A stretch of DNA of 22,088 nt from an uncultured Collinsella sp. (GCA_937934355.1 CALGZY010000190.1:1-22088), one strand, 5' to 3'. Shown: positions 7,639 to 15,814, counted from the first letter of the stretch. Notes: generated by a model not told the origin, from the letters alone. A program made the numbers and translations.

Positions 7639-10083
7639 GTGAACGCCTTTGACCGCTACGCCCCGTTTATCCAAGACTTCATTTACTCCCACGATTGGGA
7701 GAGCCTCCGCTCTATCCAGGTTGCGGCGGCAGATGCCATCTTTAACACACAAGATAATGTGCTCCTGACGGCATCCACGGCTTCCGGCAAAACCGAGGCG
7801 GCCTTCTTTCCCATCCTGACCGAGTTTTGGGAGAACCCGCCCGCGAGCGTGGGCGCCCTCTACATCGGCCCCCTCAAAGCGCTCATCAATGATCAGTTCG
7901 TCCGTCTCAATGACCTGTGCGAAGAAGCCGACATCCCCGTCTGGCACTGGCATGGCGATGTCTCACAATCACACAAGGCAAAACTCATCAAAAAGCCGAG
8001 CGGCATCCTACAGATTACGCCTGAATCGCTCGAGGCGCTCCTGATCCATAAGCACATGGCGATCCCTCGTATGTTCTGCGACCTGCGCTATGTGGTTATT
8101 GACGAAGTCCATTCGCTCATGCGCGGCGACCGCGGCGGGCAGACGCTCTGCCTTATCGAGCGCCTCTCGCGCATGGCAGGCGTGCAGCCCCGCCGCATCG
8201 GCCTTTCGGCCACCATCGGTGACCCCGAGCGTACGGGCGCCTTTCTCTCGCAGGGAACGGGACGCGACTGCGTTATCCCCCGTTTTGAGGAACCGCGTCG
8301 CGTGTGGCGTATCTCCATGGAGCACTTCTACAACTCGGGTCCCCAAGCGCAGCAGCGAGGATTCGAGAGCATGGGTCCTCAAGAGGCCGAAGTGCTTGAG
8401 TGCGAGCGCATTGAGGCAGTGGCACCCGCGGCACTGCCCGCATCCGGACAAGACATGCGTCACAGCGGACAGCTCACACAAGAGGAGCGCCGCCAACGTC
8501 GTGAGCGGGCACGGGGCAAGGCCGCTCCCAAAGACCGTCGCACTTCCTCGGCCCCCGAGGGCGAAGTCGACATCCCACGAGCGACCGAGCAGGCGCTTCT
8601 CAACCCCACCGACACGGCGCCCGACAACGCCGACCCCGGTATGGGCTATATCTTTGAGCATACGCGCGGCCGCAAGTGCCTGGTCTTTGCCAACTCGCGC
8701 GAGGAGGCAGAGGCCGTGTGCTCCATGCTGCGCAGCTACTGCGAAAGTCGACACGAGCCCGACCGCTTTCTCATCCACCACGGCAACCTTTCGGCATCGC
8801 TGCGCGAGACGGCCGAGGAGCTCATGCGCGACGAGGAGCAGGCGCAGACAACCGTCACCACCTCTACGCTGGAGCTCGGTATCGATATCGGCCGCCTGGA
8901 GCGCGCCTTCCAGATTGACGCGCCGTTTACCGTCAGCTCCTTTTTGCAGCGCATGGGGCGCACAGGCCGTCGCGACCTTCCGCCCGAGATGTGGTTTGTC
9001 ATGCGCGAGGAAGAACCCGAGCCGCGCACGATGATGCCCGAGACCATTCCGTGGAAGCTCCTGCAGGGCATCGCGCTTGTACAACTCTATCGCGAGGAAA
9101 AGTGGGTCGAGCCGCCCGAGCTCGATCGACTCCCCTACAGCCTGCTCTATCACCAGACTATGTCGACCCTCGCCAGCACCGGCGAGCTCACGCCGGCCGA
9201 ACTTGCCCAGCGCGTGCTCACGCTCAGCTATTTCCACCGTGTCTCGGCAGACGATTACCGTGTGCTGCTACGTCACCTCATTAAGATCGACCATATCCAG
9301 GTCACCGAAGGTGGCGGGCTCATCGTGGGCCTCGCGGGCGAGCGCATCATCAACAACTTTAAGTTCTACGCCGTGTTCCAGGAAAACGAGGAGTTCACCG
9401 TTCGCAGTGAGTCGGCCGAGTTGGGCACGATCGTCAATCCGCCACCGCCCGGTGAGCGCATCGCCATCGCCGGACACTGCTGGATTGTCGAGGAAGTGGA
9501 CTGGAAGCGCCACACCGTCTTTGCCACGCAGGTCAAGGGCCGGGTGCCGGCCTACTTTGGCGACTGCCCCGGTGATATCAATACACACGTACTCGAGCGC
9601 ATGCGCAAGGCGCTCAACGAGCACGCAGCATATCCGTACCTTATGGGTAACGCACGGGCCCGCTTGGCGCAGGCTCGTCATACCGCCGAGATTTCGGGCG
9701 CGGGAACTAAGCCGCTCATCAACCTGGGTGGCGACACCTGGGTGCTCTTCCCCTGGTTGGGCAGCTACGCCTTCCTAGCACTCGAGCGCATGCTTAAAAT
9801 CAAATGTGCCGCTGAGTTGGGCCTTCGCGGACTCGACCCGTCACGCCCGTACTTTATGCAGCTTAAGATGAAGGCCGACGAGGAGACGTTCTTTGAAGTG
9901 CTCGCCGCCGAAGCCGAGAAAGACTTCGACCCCATCGACCTCGTCTATCCCGGCGAGGTGCCTTACTTTGACCGCTACGACGAGTTTGTTCCCGAAGAGC
10001 TCGTGCGCAAGGGCTTTGCCGAAGGCGTGCTCGACATCGAAGGCATGAAGCAGCGCGTTCTCGGCTGGCGCGACCACGCCTAA
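7639..10083 (+). CDS. Lhr/BrxHI-like superfamily 2 DEAD/DEAH helicase
   Basis: I place the start at the GTG preceded by AAAGGAGG at ideal spacing, giving 814 residues; an in-frame TTG 30 bases upstream lacks a site. Motifs in order (GTG = 1): ASTASGKT Walker A (45-52), GPLKALINDQ motif Ia (about 77-86), DEVH (155-158), SAT (190-192), a charged insertion (about 240-330), TSTLELGID (motif V, about 408-416) and QRMGRTGRR motif VI (438-445). These features, with an Lhr-type C-terminal winged-helix region, place it among the Lhr-like helicases that include BrxHI. It should translocate on DNA using ATP. It follows the ATPase gene after 116 bases with no evident promoter, so I treat it as the third gene of the cassette. 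The insertion between the RecA domains is Arg/Glu/Ala-rich and looks disordered. Confidence 0.9.
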   Translation: MNAFDRYAPFIQDFIYSHDWESLRSIQVAAADAIFNTQDNVLLTASTASGKTEAAFFPILTEFWENPPASVGALYIGPLKALINDQFVRLNDLCEEADIPVWHWHGDVSQSHKAKLIKKPSGILQITPESLEALLIHKHMAIPRMFCDLRYVVIDEVHSLMRGDRGGQTLCLIERLSRMAGVQPRRIGLSATIGDPERTGAFLSQGTGRDCVIPRFEEPRRVWRISMEHFYNSGPQAQQRGFESMGPQEAEVLECERIEAVAPAALPASGQDMRHSGQLTQEERRQRRERARGKAAPKDRRTSSAPEGEVDIPRATEQALLNPTDTAPDNADPGMGYIFEHTRGRKCLVFANSREEAEAVCSMLRSYCESRHEPDRFLIHHGNLSASLRETAEELMRDEEQAQTTVTTSTLELGIDIGRLERAFQIDAPFTVSSFLQRMGRTGRRDLPPEMWFVMREEEPEPRTMMPETIPWKLLQGIALVQLYREEKWVEPPELDRLPYSLLYHQTMSTLASTGELTPAELAQRVLTLSYFHRVSADDYRVLLRHLIKIDHIQVTEGGGLIVGLAGERIINNFKFYAVFQENEEFTVRSESAELGTIVNPPPPGERIAIAGHCWIVEEVDWKRHTVFATQVKGRVPAYFGDCPGDINTHVLERMRKALNEHAAYPYLMGNARARLAQARHTAEISGAGTKPLINLGGDTWVLFPWLGSYAFLALERMLKIKCAAELGLRGLDPSRPYFMQLKMKADEETFFEVLAAEAEKDFDPIDLVYPGEVPYFDRYDEFVPEELVRKGFAEGVLDIEGMKQRVLGWRDHA

Positions 10084-10109
10084 GACCAGTCTTTTTGGGA
10101 CGAGGAGAC

Positions 10110-10988
10110 TTATTTGTCGTGAAGGACGGTGCCGAGGAAGTCGGTGTCGAAGGGCACGGCTTCGGCAAAGGCGTAGTTGCCGTCGCTGGCGATGAGCAGG
10201 TAGTTTTCCTCGCCGCCGAACTCCGCATCGCCACATGGGACCACCCAGGCGTGGGCGAATACCTCGAGTGCCGTGGCAGCGCAATCGCGCAGGAACGTCA
10301 CATCGCTCCCCTCGCTTGCGCTCACGATATTGGCCACGTAGATGCCGCCGGCATTCAGGCTGCCCCGCACTAGACGCAACGCCTCAACGGTCGCCAGCTC
10401 GCGTACGGGCTCGGCACCGCCAAAGCAATCGCTCACGACCACGTCGTAGCGACGATGACCCACACTCGTCACACCCAGATACGAGCGAGCCTCAGCAGTA
10501 ATCACCCGCAAGCGGTCGCCCACCGTGCGCTCCAGCTCGTCCAGATAGAACCAACGGCGCGCCAGGCGCGTAATCTCTCCGTCATACTCGATAACGTCCA
10601 TGCGCAAGCCCTCGTGCGACATCAGCGCAAACTTAGGATAGGCAAACCCGCCGCCACCCAGCATGAGCATACGGTCGATGCCGTGACCATAAGCGTCGTG
10701 CATTGCACCCTCGGCCTCAAACACGTCGTCAAACGCACGATAGTACGCAAAGACGGGCTCAGCCCAACGCTCGCCAACGTAACTCGCGCTTTGGTAGACG
10801 CCGCCTTGCACCAATACGCGGACTTCGTCGCCGCCCTCGTCGTGCACGCGCTTCACACGCGCCAACCCATTGCAGGTTCGCGCAACCTGCAGACAGGCAA
10901 CACGAACAGCGACAGCGGCCGCACCAAGCGCCGCGGCTCCCAGAGCAACGCCGGCAACGACGCCGGCAGAAACACTCGGCTTGTTCAT
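10110..10988 (-). CDS. Spermidine-synthase-fold protein with N-terminal membrane segment
   Basis: This 292-residue protein has an ATG immediately after the Elp3 stop codon (TAGATG), with AAGGAG at a good distance inside the Elp3 C-terminal codons. A hydrophobic Ala/Val segment (about 6-33) is probably a membrane anchor. The rest is a Rossmann methyltransferase-type domain: RMLMLGGGGFAYPKF (106-120) is the nucleotide-binding glycine loop, DVIEYDGEI (131-139) ends strand 2 with acidic residues, and YDVVVSDCFGG (181-191) carries the acidic residue typical of the spermidine synthase active site. Fused or anchored spermidine-synthase-like proteins are common in bacteria, and many are not true polyamine enzymes. 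It may transfer an aminopropyl or methyl group; the substrate is unknown. It converges with the helicase gene upstream, 26 bases apart. Confidence 0.82.
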   Translation of the reverse strand: MNKPSVSAGVVAGVALGAAALGAAAVAVRVACLQVARTCNGLARVKRVHDEGGDEVRVLVQGGVYQSASYVGERWAEPVFAYYRAFDDVFEAEGAMHDAYGHGIDRMLMLGGGGFAYPKFALMSHEGLRMDVIEYDGEITRLARRWFYLDELERTVGDRLRVITAEARSYLGVTSVGHRRYDVVVSDCFGGAEPVRELATVEALRLVRGSLNAGGIYVANIVSASEGSDVTFLRDCAATALEVFAHAWVVPCGDAEFGGEENYLLIASDGNYAFAEAVPFDTDFLGTVLHDK

Positions 10989-12896
10989 CTAGAGCTCCTT
11001 TTGCAGATAAAGGCCATGGTCATAAAATCCAAGATGGCGATAGTACTCGCGCGTACCAATCGCGCTGATCACGTTGATGCGCGCATAGCCGGCATCCCGG
11101 GCAATCTCGCACGCACGCTCTACGAGCAAACGCCCCAACCCGTGATGCTGCGCCGCCTGGCCCTGGTCACCCACGCGTGCCGCCATGCCATACACGTGCA
11201 CCTCGCGAATCATCGCCTCGTCCGGCGTCGTCGGCAACTCGTCCGCATGCGCGGCAACAAACGAATGGTCGGGCAGCGACAACCGCAAAAAGCCCGCGAT
11301 CTTGCCCTGCGGCGTCACCCACTGCAAAAAGCGCTCGTAAGTCACTGGCGTCTCGTACGCCACTTCCTCATCAAGAGATAGCTCATCCAAGTCGGCACCC
11401 GCCGTACTGATCTCGCGATAGCGAATCTCGCGCACCGTCGCACCATCACCCCGAGCAGCCAGACGGTTCTCAACGAGCTGACGCAGGTTGGGTTTCTTGT
11501 TGCCCACCATAATGTCGTCGGAACTAAAGTCGCGGATCATGCGACTGATACGGCAGAACGCCGGCGTCACCACGATGTCGTCGGCCAGCACATCGAGCAG
11601 CTCTTCCTCGGTATAGGGACGCCACTCGCCGCGCTCATAGCAGCCCACCAGACGCGAGCCCTCGATGAGCGCACACGGGTAGACCTTGACCTCGTCGGGC
11701 ATAAAGGCCCCTTCGGTCATAAAGCGTTCGTAGTCGCGCTTATCCCCCTCCGGCGTGGCGCCCAGCAGGTTAAGCATAAAATGCGCATGGATCTTAAAGC
11801 CAAACAGGCGCGCAAGCGAAAACGCCCGTTCAATCTGCGCCACCGAAATGCGACGCTCGTTGATATCGAGCAGGTGCTGGTCGAGGCTCTGGATACCCAT
11901 CTGGATCTTGGTGCAGCCCAGGCGGCGGATGAGCGTAAGCGCCTGCGGCGTTACGGCATCGGGGCGCGTCTCGATAACGAGTCCCACCACGCGATGCTTC
12001 GCCGTCTCGTTGATGCGCTGCTGACGCTCGAGCTCCTCCATCGTTGCCGTCTGCCACTCAGTGACCTTGTCCCACGGCGTACCGGGACCGTACAGACGAC
12101 GCACCGCACGGTTATAGCCGCCCACGGCAGCATCCACACGCCCCTGCTCGTCGGCAACGCCGGCAGCAAGCTCGACCTCGTCTGTCGCAATGCCGGCGGC
12201 CCGATAGCGCTCACGGCGCTCTGCTACCACAGGCGGCAGGGCATCGGCGGGAGCGTCATCGAGCAGACGCCCCGCCTCGGCACGACTGATGCCCGGACGC
12301 GCCAACATGGGGTTGGCAGCCACGCCGGCGACGGCATCGTCATTGAGCGCACGGAAAAGCTCTGACATAAACCATGTCTGATAGCCTTCCGGATAGTCGC
12401 TCCAGGTGCCACCGAGCACAATGAGCTCTATCTTGTCGGTCGCATGCCCCATCTGCGAAAGCGCCGTCAAACGGGCACTCACCTGCAGATACGGGTCAAA
12501 GCAATTTTGCTCCGCACGGGCGCATGCCGGCTCGGCGTGCAGATAGCTCTTGGGCATGCGCAGGTCGTTGGGGCAAAACAGGCAATCGCCCGAGCACGGC
12601 CAGGGCTTGGTGATGACGGTAATGGTCGCCACGCCCGAAGCCGTGCGGCGCGGCTTCATACGCAGCACCTGCAGCAGTTGACGTTCCAGATCGGAATCGA
12701 CATTCCACGCAGCCCACCGAGCCGGCTCCTCACGTTTAACCCGCTGGTAAAACGGCAGCAGGCGGCGCTTGGCCAAATCGCGTTTGTCGGCACCCTCGCG
12801 GCGCGCCTCGGCATGTATCAATTTGACGAGCGCTTTGTCGTCCACGGTCTCGCCGCGACGCAAAGCCTCGAGTATGTTCAAGATAATCTGTTCCAT
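10989..12896 (-). CDS. elp3: Elp3: tRNA U34 carboxymethyltransferase, radical SAM/GNAT
   Basis: The 635-residue enzyme joins a radical SAM domain and a GNAT acetyltransferase domain. It should use acetyl-CoA and S-adenosylmethionine to build carboxymethyl-uridine (cm5U) at tRNA wobble position 34. The iron-sulphur triad is CSGDCLFC (C101, C105, C108), followed by PNDLRMPKSYL. Other core motifs are LGGTWSDYP (161-169), GLVIETRPD (305-313) and GIQSLD (334-339). The GNAT part spans about 485-635, with IREVHVYG (563-570), the acetyl-CoA loop QHHGLGR (583-589) and YYRHLGF (618-624). Residues 184-285 form a long insertion loop seen in many Elp3 proteins. No Shine-Dalgarno lies at a useful distance, and the start appears leaderless (see the promoter entry). 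The downstream spermidine-synthase-like gene is directly abutting, giving a two-gene operon. Confidence 0.95.
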   Translation of the reverse strand: MEQIILNILEALRRGETVDDKALVKLIHAEARREGADKRDLAKRRLLPFYQRVKREEPARWAAWNVDSDLERQLLQVLRMKPRRTASGVATITVITKPWPCSGDCLFCPNDLRMPKSYLHAEPACARAEQNCFDPYLQVSARLTALSQMGHATDKIELIVLGGTWSDYPEGYQTWFMSELFRALNDDAVAGVAANPMLARPGISRAEAGRLLDDAPADALPPVVAERRERYRAAGIATDEVELAAGVADEQGRVDAAVGGYNRAVRRLYGPGTPWDKVTEWQTATMEELERQQRINETAKHRVVGLVIETRPDAVTPQALTLIRRLGCTKIQMGIQSLDQHLLDINERRISVAQIERAFSLARLFGFKIHAHFMLNLLGATPEGDKRDYERFMTEGAFMPDEVKVYPCALIEGSRLVGCYERGEWRPYTEEELLDVLADDIVVTPAFCRISRMIRDFSSDDIMVGNKKPNLRQLVENRLAARGDGATVREIRYREISTAGADLDELSLDEEVAYETPVTYERFLQWVTPQGKIAGFLRLSLPDHSFVAAHADELPTTPDEAMIREVHVYGMAARVGDQGQAAQHHGLGRLLVERACEIARDAGYARINVISAIGTREYYRHLGFYDHGLYLQKEL

Positions 12897-12902
12897 GCCC
12901 CC

Positions 12903-12908
12903 ATTGTA
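12903..12908 (-). promoter_or_regulatory. Candidate -10 element for leaderless elp3 transcript
   Basis: On the minus strand TACAAT is followed by exactly six bases (GGGGGC) and then the elp3 ATG, so transcription would start at or next to the start codon. This is the standard geometry of leaderless genes in actinobacteria. The G-run sits one base from the ATG, too close to act as a Shine-Dalgarno. No clear -35 is visible, because that region is taken up by the terminator hairpin of the upstream operon. Confidence 0.5.
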
Positions 12909-12946
12909 AAGGCAAAGGCGCCGAAGCCCGTCACGGCTCCGGCGCC
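12908..12946 (-). terminator. Rho-independent terminator of the HTH-DUF4097 operon
   Basis: GGCGCCG and CGGCGCC arms (12917-12946) with an inner AGCC/GGCT stem form a strong GC hairpin. Read on the minus strand it is followed by TTTGCCTTT, as expected for termination of the DUF4097 message 50 bases after its stop. It overlaps the start of the elp3 promoter region, so the two units are tightly packed. Confidence 0.65.
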
Positions 12947-12994
12947 TCCATCAAACAGCGCGTCTATGGTTTATAAGTCTTCAATAACCACCCG

Positions 12995-13894
12995 TCACTC
13001 TGAATCAAACGACATGTCGCCCAAACCGACCTTAAAACGATACGTGGCAGACTTATCGCCGTTATCGAATTCAGGATTCAAAATGGTCTCGCCATCGTAG
13101 CCAAGCGGAAGGAAATCGCTCTCGAAGTCGCCGCTGCCCACGGTAAGGCTCGCCTTAAAGCCCGTAGAATTCGGAACCGTCATCTCCACATCGCCCGAGT
13201 CCACGCTCACGTCCATCGACTTCGCGGGGGCCTGGTAGAGCTCGAACGTCGCATCGCCCAAACCGACCTCGGCATTCAGAGTGTCGGTCACGGTGCCCGC
13301 AAACGCGACGTCTCCCGAGTCCAACGTCAAATCAAAGTCGTGGCACGCAATGTCCGCGACCGTCAGGTCTCCTAACCCCACGTTTGCCGTAATGCCCATC
13401 ATGTTATCGGCAAGCTCACGCGGCAGTTCAATGGTGACCTTACGGTCATGGGCGCGCTCGTCATCGCAGTCGAACTGGCTAATCTTGAGTGTAGAGCCCT
13501 CGATCTTAACCAGATTCTGAGTGGCGGCATCGGAAGCAGACGCCCCCTTTGCAACGCGCCCGCTTTCGATGACACGTACCGGTCCGCCAGAGACACGTTT
13601 AACCTCGACCGTCCCCGACGTCACATCCAAGTCGAGCGATTGGAACGCGTCTTCGTCAAAAGTCGTGCTCGAAAGCTGCTGAGGCCGAGCGGAATAGTTG
13701 CCGCCATCCAAAAGATCGTCCTCGTCAACCGCATCGTCCATACCAGACAAGCCGGATACAACATCGTCGAGATCCCACGGGCCATCAAAATGAATCAAAG
13801 TCCGCGAAGTGCCAAAGACAAGCCCGATGATGAGCACAAACGCTCCGATGCCAACACCCAAGCGTATCTTGGATTCATGCGAAAGCTTCATCAT
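12995..13894 (-). CDS. DUF4097-type beta-strand repeat (adhesin-like) membrane protein
   Basis: This 299-residue protein has two adjacent ATG codons (MMKLS); either could be used, and the first overlaps the upstream stop. A membrane segment (about 11-29) follows a short cytoplasmic start. Residues 30-75 are an acidic spacer. From about 84 the protein alternates short strands with turns of the type GLGD or SGDV (VGLGDLTV, LDSGDVAF, VGLGDATF, VDSGDVEM, VGSGDFES, VGLGDMSF). This is the hallmark of the DUF4097/DUF4098 right-handed beta repeat fold seen in adhesin-like proteins. Such proteins are often paired with small transcriptional regulators and membrane proteins in envelope-stress modules. 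Here the partner is the coupled XRE-type HTH protein. The function beyond a cell-envelope role is unknown. Confidence 0.87.
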   Translation of the reverse strand: MMKLSHESKIRLGVGIGAFVLIIGLVFGTSRTLIHFDGPWDLDDVVSGLSGMDDAVDEDDLLDGGNYSARPQQLSSTTFDEDAFQSLDLDVTSGTVEVKRVSGGPVRVIESGRVAKGASASDAATQNLVKIEGSTLKISQFDCDDERAHDRKVTIELPRELADNMMGITANVGLGDLTVADIACHDFDLTLDSGDVAFAGTVTDTLNAEVGLGDATFELYQAPAKSMDVSVDSGDVEMTVPNSTGFKASLTVGSGDFESDFLPLGYDGETILNPEFDNGDKSATYRFKVGLGDMSFDSE

Positions 13895-14613
13895 TCATCA
13901 CTCTCTTTGGCAATCGGCTCAGCGGTAGTCGCGGTAGCCACGTCAGCATCAGATTCCGCAGAAGTATCCTTCCCCTGGGCCTTGACCGCCACCGACGCCG
14001 AACCAACCTGAATATCCCCGCGCGCCCAATCGCCATCGAGCGCACGCGCCACCCAGTGATAGATGGGAATCGTAAAGAAGATCAGTGCGGCAAAGGGGCC
14101 GGCACCAAACAGGAACATCAGCAAAAAGAACAGCAGCCAGCACACGGCCCAATACGGGAACGACTGGAACGGGCCCTTCACCGGAGTCGAGCCAACTGCG
14201 CTGCCACTCGTCGCCTGCGCCGTAGCGGCATTGGCGGCCTGCGCACTCCAGCTTGCCGCTTGCGCCGCCTTGGCGGCGGCGTCACTCGCCTGTGTTGCCG
14301 CCTCGGTAGCGCGCGCCGCCGCCTCATGGGTGCGAGCACGCTCTGCTGCCTCGGCCTCGCGCTGACGAGCGCGGTCCTCGTTCTCAAACTCGATATCGTC
14401 CTCGATCTCATCGCTCGGATTGAGCAGCTCGTCCAAGCTCACGCCATAGAGCTTGGCGAGCGAGATCAGGTTCTCGGTATCGGGCGAGCTCTCCGCGCGC
14501 TCCCATTTACTGACTGCTTGGCGCGACAGTCCCAGCTTTCGTGCCAGCCCTTCTTGGCTAAAGCCTTTGCTTCGGCGAAGGTCGGCGAGCCGCTGCGCAG
14601 TTTCTACATTCAT
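13891..14613 (-). CDS. XRE-family HTH regulator with C-terminal membrane helices
   Basis: The 240-residue protein starts at the ATG preceded by AGGAGG; longer frames upstream have no such site. Residues 5-60 form a typical XRE/HTH_3 domain: LADLRRSKGFSQEGLARKLG, then LSRQAVSKWERAESSPD, then LAKLYGVSLDELL. An acidic hinge (67-80) and a long Ala-rich probable coiled coil (82-135) follow. Two hydrophobic segments (about 153-169 and 172-188) should be membrane helices, with a hydrophilic tail. The layout, DNA-binding at one end and membrane helices at the other, suggests a membrane-tethered regulator that senses the envelope. Its stop overlaps the start of the DUF4097 gene, so the pair is translationally coupled and may be autoregulated. 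The intergenic region to the divergent methyltransferase gene (14614-14880) should hold its promoter, but I cannot place one confidently. Confidence 0.9.
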   Translation of the reverse strand: MNVETAQRLADLRRSKGFSQEGLARKLGLSRQAVSKWERAESSPDTENLISLAKLYGVSLDELLNPSDEIEDDIEFENEDRARQREAEAAERARTHEAAARATEAATQASDAAAKAAQAASWSAQAANAATAQATSGSAVGSTPVKGPFQSFPYWAVCWLLFFLLMFLFGAGPFAALIFFTIPIYHWVARALDGDWARGDIQVGSASVAVKAQGKDTSAESDADVATATTAEPIAKESDE

Positions 14614-14804
14614 GGTTCCTCCTATGTGATGCCAGCCGTGCCGCCGGACCGTTTTTGTTCTTAAGGCGCCTTGCACAGTTAAAAATCTATCCGCCACCGC
14701 CAAAAGCATGCCACCTATTCTAGTGAGATTTTTGACAACCGGCGGTTGCGGGTGCATATGAGCTGCGGAAATGTGTCCAAACAAAGCAATGACCCGTAGC
14801 TTGG

Positions 14805-14834
14805 TTGTCCCCGTTGCGGCGTTAACGGTAGTAT
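14805..14834 (+). promoter_or_regulatory. Candidate promoter of the Trm9-like methyltransferase
   Basis: TTGTCC (14805-14810) and TAGTAT (14829-14834) are spaced by 18 bases. The predicted start of transcription is about 40 bases before the GTG start at 14881, leaving room for the GGAGGGAG ribosome site at 14863-14871. Confidence 0.42.
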
Positions 14835-14880
14835 GGTCGTACTGTTTATTCCGCACCGCCAACGGAGGGAGTTCCGCGCC

Positions 14881-15753
14881 GTGAACCGCGATTTCGCCTC
14901 ATCGCTCATCCAGCTCAACAACACGTTCTATCGCGAGCACTCCGCCTCCTTCTCCGATACGCGCCAGGCCCCGTGGCCCGGCTGGGTGCGCACCATGGAC
15001 ATCGCGCTCGGGCAGCTCGACGTCGCCACGATCGAGCATCCCGTCCGCGTCTTTGATCTTGCCTGCGGCAATATGCGATTCGAGAATTTTGCCGCCGGCG
15101 ACGCACTTGCCGCCAAGGGCGTCGACGGCGCAAACCCCTCGGCAGATGCCAGCTGCCCGTTTGAGTTCTATGGTGTTGACTCGTGTCAGGATTTGGCTAT
15201 CGATGCGCACGGTCACGCCCTGCGCATTCCCAACCTGCACTTCCAGGAACTCGACGTGCTCGATGCCCTTATGAAGCTCAACCCCGCCGAGACACCCGAC
15301 GTGCTTTTCGACGCCCCGCTCGCCGACATCTCAGTCTGCTTTGGCTTTATGCACCACGTGCCGTCGTGCGAGTACCGCGTACGCGTGCTCGACGCCCTGG
15401 TGCGCCAGACGCGCCCAGGCGGCATCATCGCCATCAGCTTTTGGGAGTTTATGAACGACGAGCGCATGGCGCGCAAGGCCGTTCGAGCCGAAGCCCGCGC
15501 CGAGCTCACCCCGCCGTTTGAGGGTTACGATTCCGCACAGTTTGAAGCCGGCGACCACCTCATCGGCTGGCAAAACGACCGCCACGCCTACCGCTATTGC
15601 CATCACTTTGACGATCAGCAGATCACCGACCTGGTGCGCGGCGTCCGTACGTTCTACAAGAGCGGCGAGGTCCCCGTGCGCGAGCTTGAGCGCTTCCATG
15701 CCGACGGTCGTAGCGGCGAGCTCAACCGCTATGTGATTCTCAAGCGCCTGTAG
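14881..15753 (+). CDS. Class I SAM methyltransferase with Trm9/ALKBH8-like motifs
   Basis: I choose the GTG after GGAGGGAG; an ATG 48 bases upstream has no ribosome site. The 290-residue protein (GTG = 1) has an N-terminal block FYREHSASFSDTRQAPWPGW (16-35) resembling the HFSxTRxxPWP block that precedes the methyltransferase fold in eukaryotic Trm9/ALKBH8. Motif I is VFDLACGN (57-64). Next come YGVDSCQDLA (97-106), DISVCFGFMHHV (149-160), RPGGIIAISFW (178-188), and late GDHLIGW (224-230) with RYCHHFDDQQITDL (238-251), the last recalling Trm9's D-x-L-V-P-W and RYYHxF patterns. Trm9 methylates cm5U34 in tRNA to mcm5U. With elp3 2 kb away, I infer a tRNA wobble role. A generic methyltransferase is the alternative; the comparison is from memory. 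Confidence 0.8.
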   Translation: MNRDFASSLIQLNNTFYREHSASFSDTRQAPWPGWVRTMDIALGQLDVATIEHPVRVFDLACGNMRFENFAAGDALAAKGVDGANPSADASCPFEFYGVDSCQDLAIDAHGHALRIPNLHFQELDVLDALMKLNPAETPDVLFDAPLADISVCFGFMHHVPSCEYRVRVLDALVRQTRPGGIIAISFWEFMNDERMARKAVRAEARAELTPPFEGYDSAQFEAGDHLIGWQNDRHAYRYCHHFDDQQITDLVRGVRTFYKSGEVPVRELERFHADGRSGELNRYVILKRL

Positions 15754-15790
15754 GCACCGACGACTCGCCGCCGAGCCGCACCACATCTTT

Positions 15791-15814
15791 CGGGCAATCT
15801 ATGCCCGCCCTTTT
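15791..15814 (+). terminator. Weak candidate terminator between the Trm9-like gene and trmB
   Basis: CGGGCA (15791-15796) and TGCCCG (15802-15807) form a six-base stem with a five-base loop, followed by CCC and TTTT. It is a modest terminator at best and readthrough into trmB is likely. The 117-base gap to trmB shows no convincing promoter: TTGACG at 15822-15827 has no matching -10. Confidence 0.4.

Noticed and set aside
8008..9237. A 409-codon minus-strand frame opposite the Lhr-like helicase
   Set aside because: The helicase motifs lie on the plus strand; the antisense product shows no domain pattern or start signal.
4465..10083. A complete type 2 BREX system
   Set aside because: Only BrxD-like and BrxHI-like genes are present. 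The flanks hold a DUF554 protein and tRNA-modification genes, with no PglX methylase, PglZ, PglW or BrxC in the window.
10084..10112. Possible terminator between the convergent helicase and spermidine-synthase-like genes
   Set aside because: Only a five-base stem (AGTCT/AGACT) with a long loop; too weak to support.
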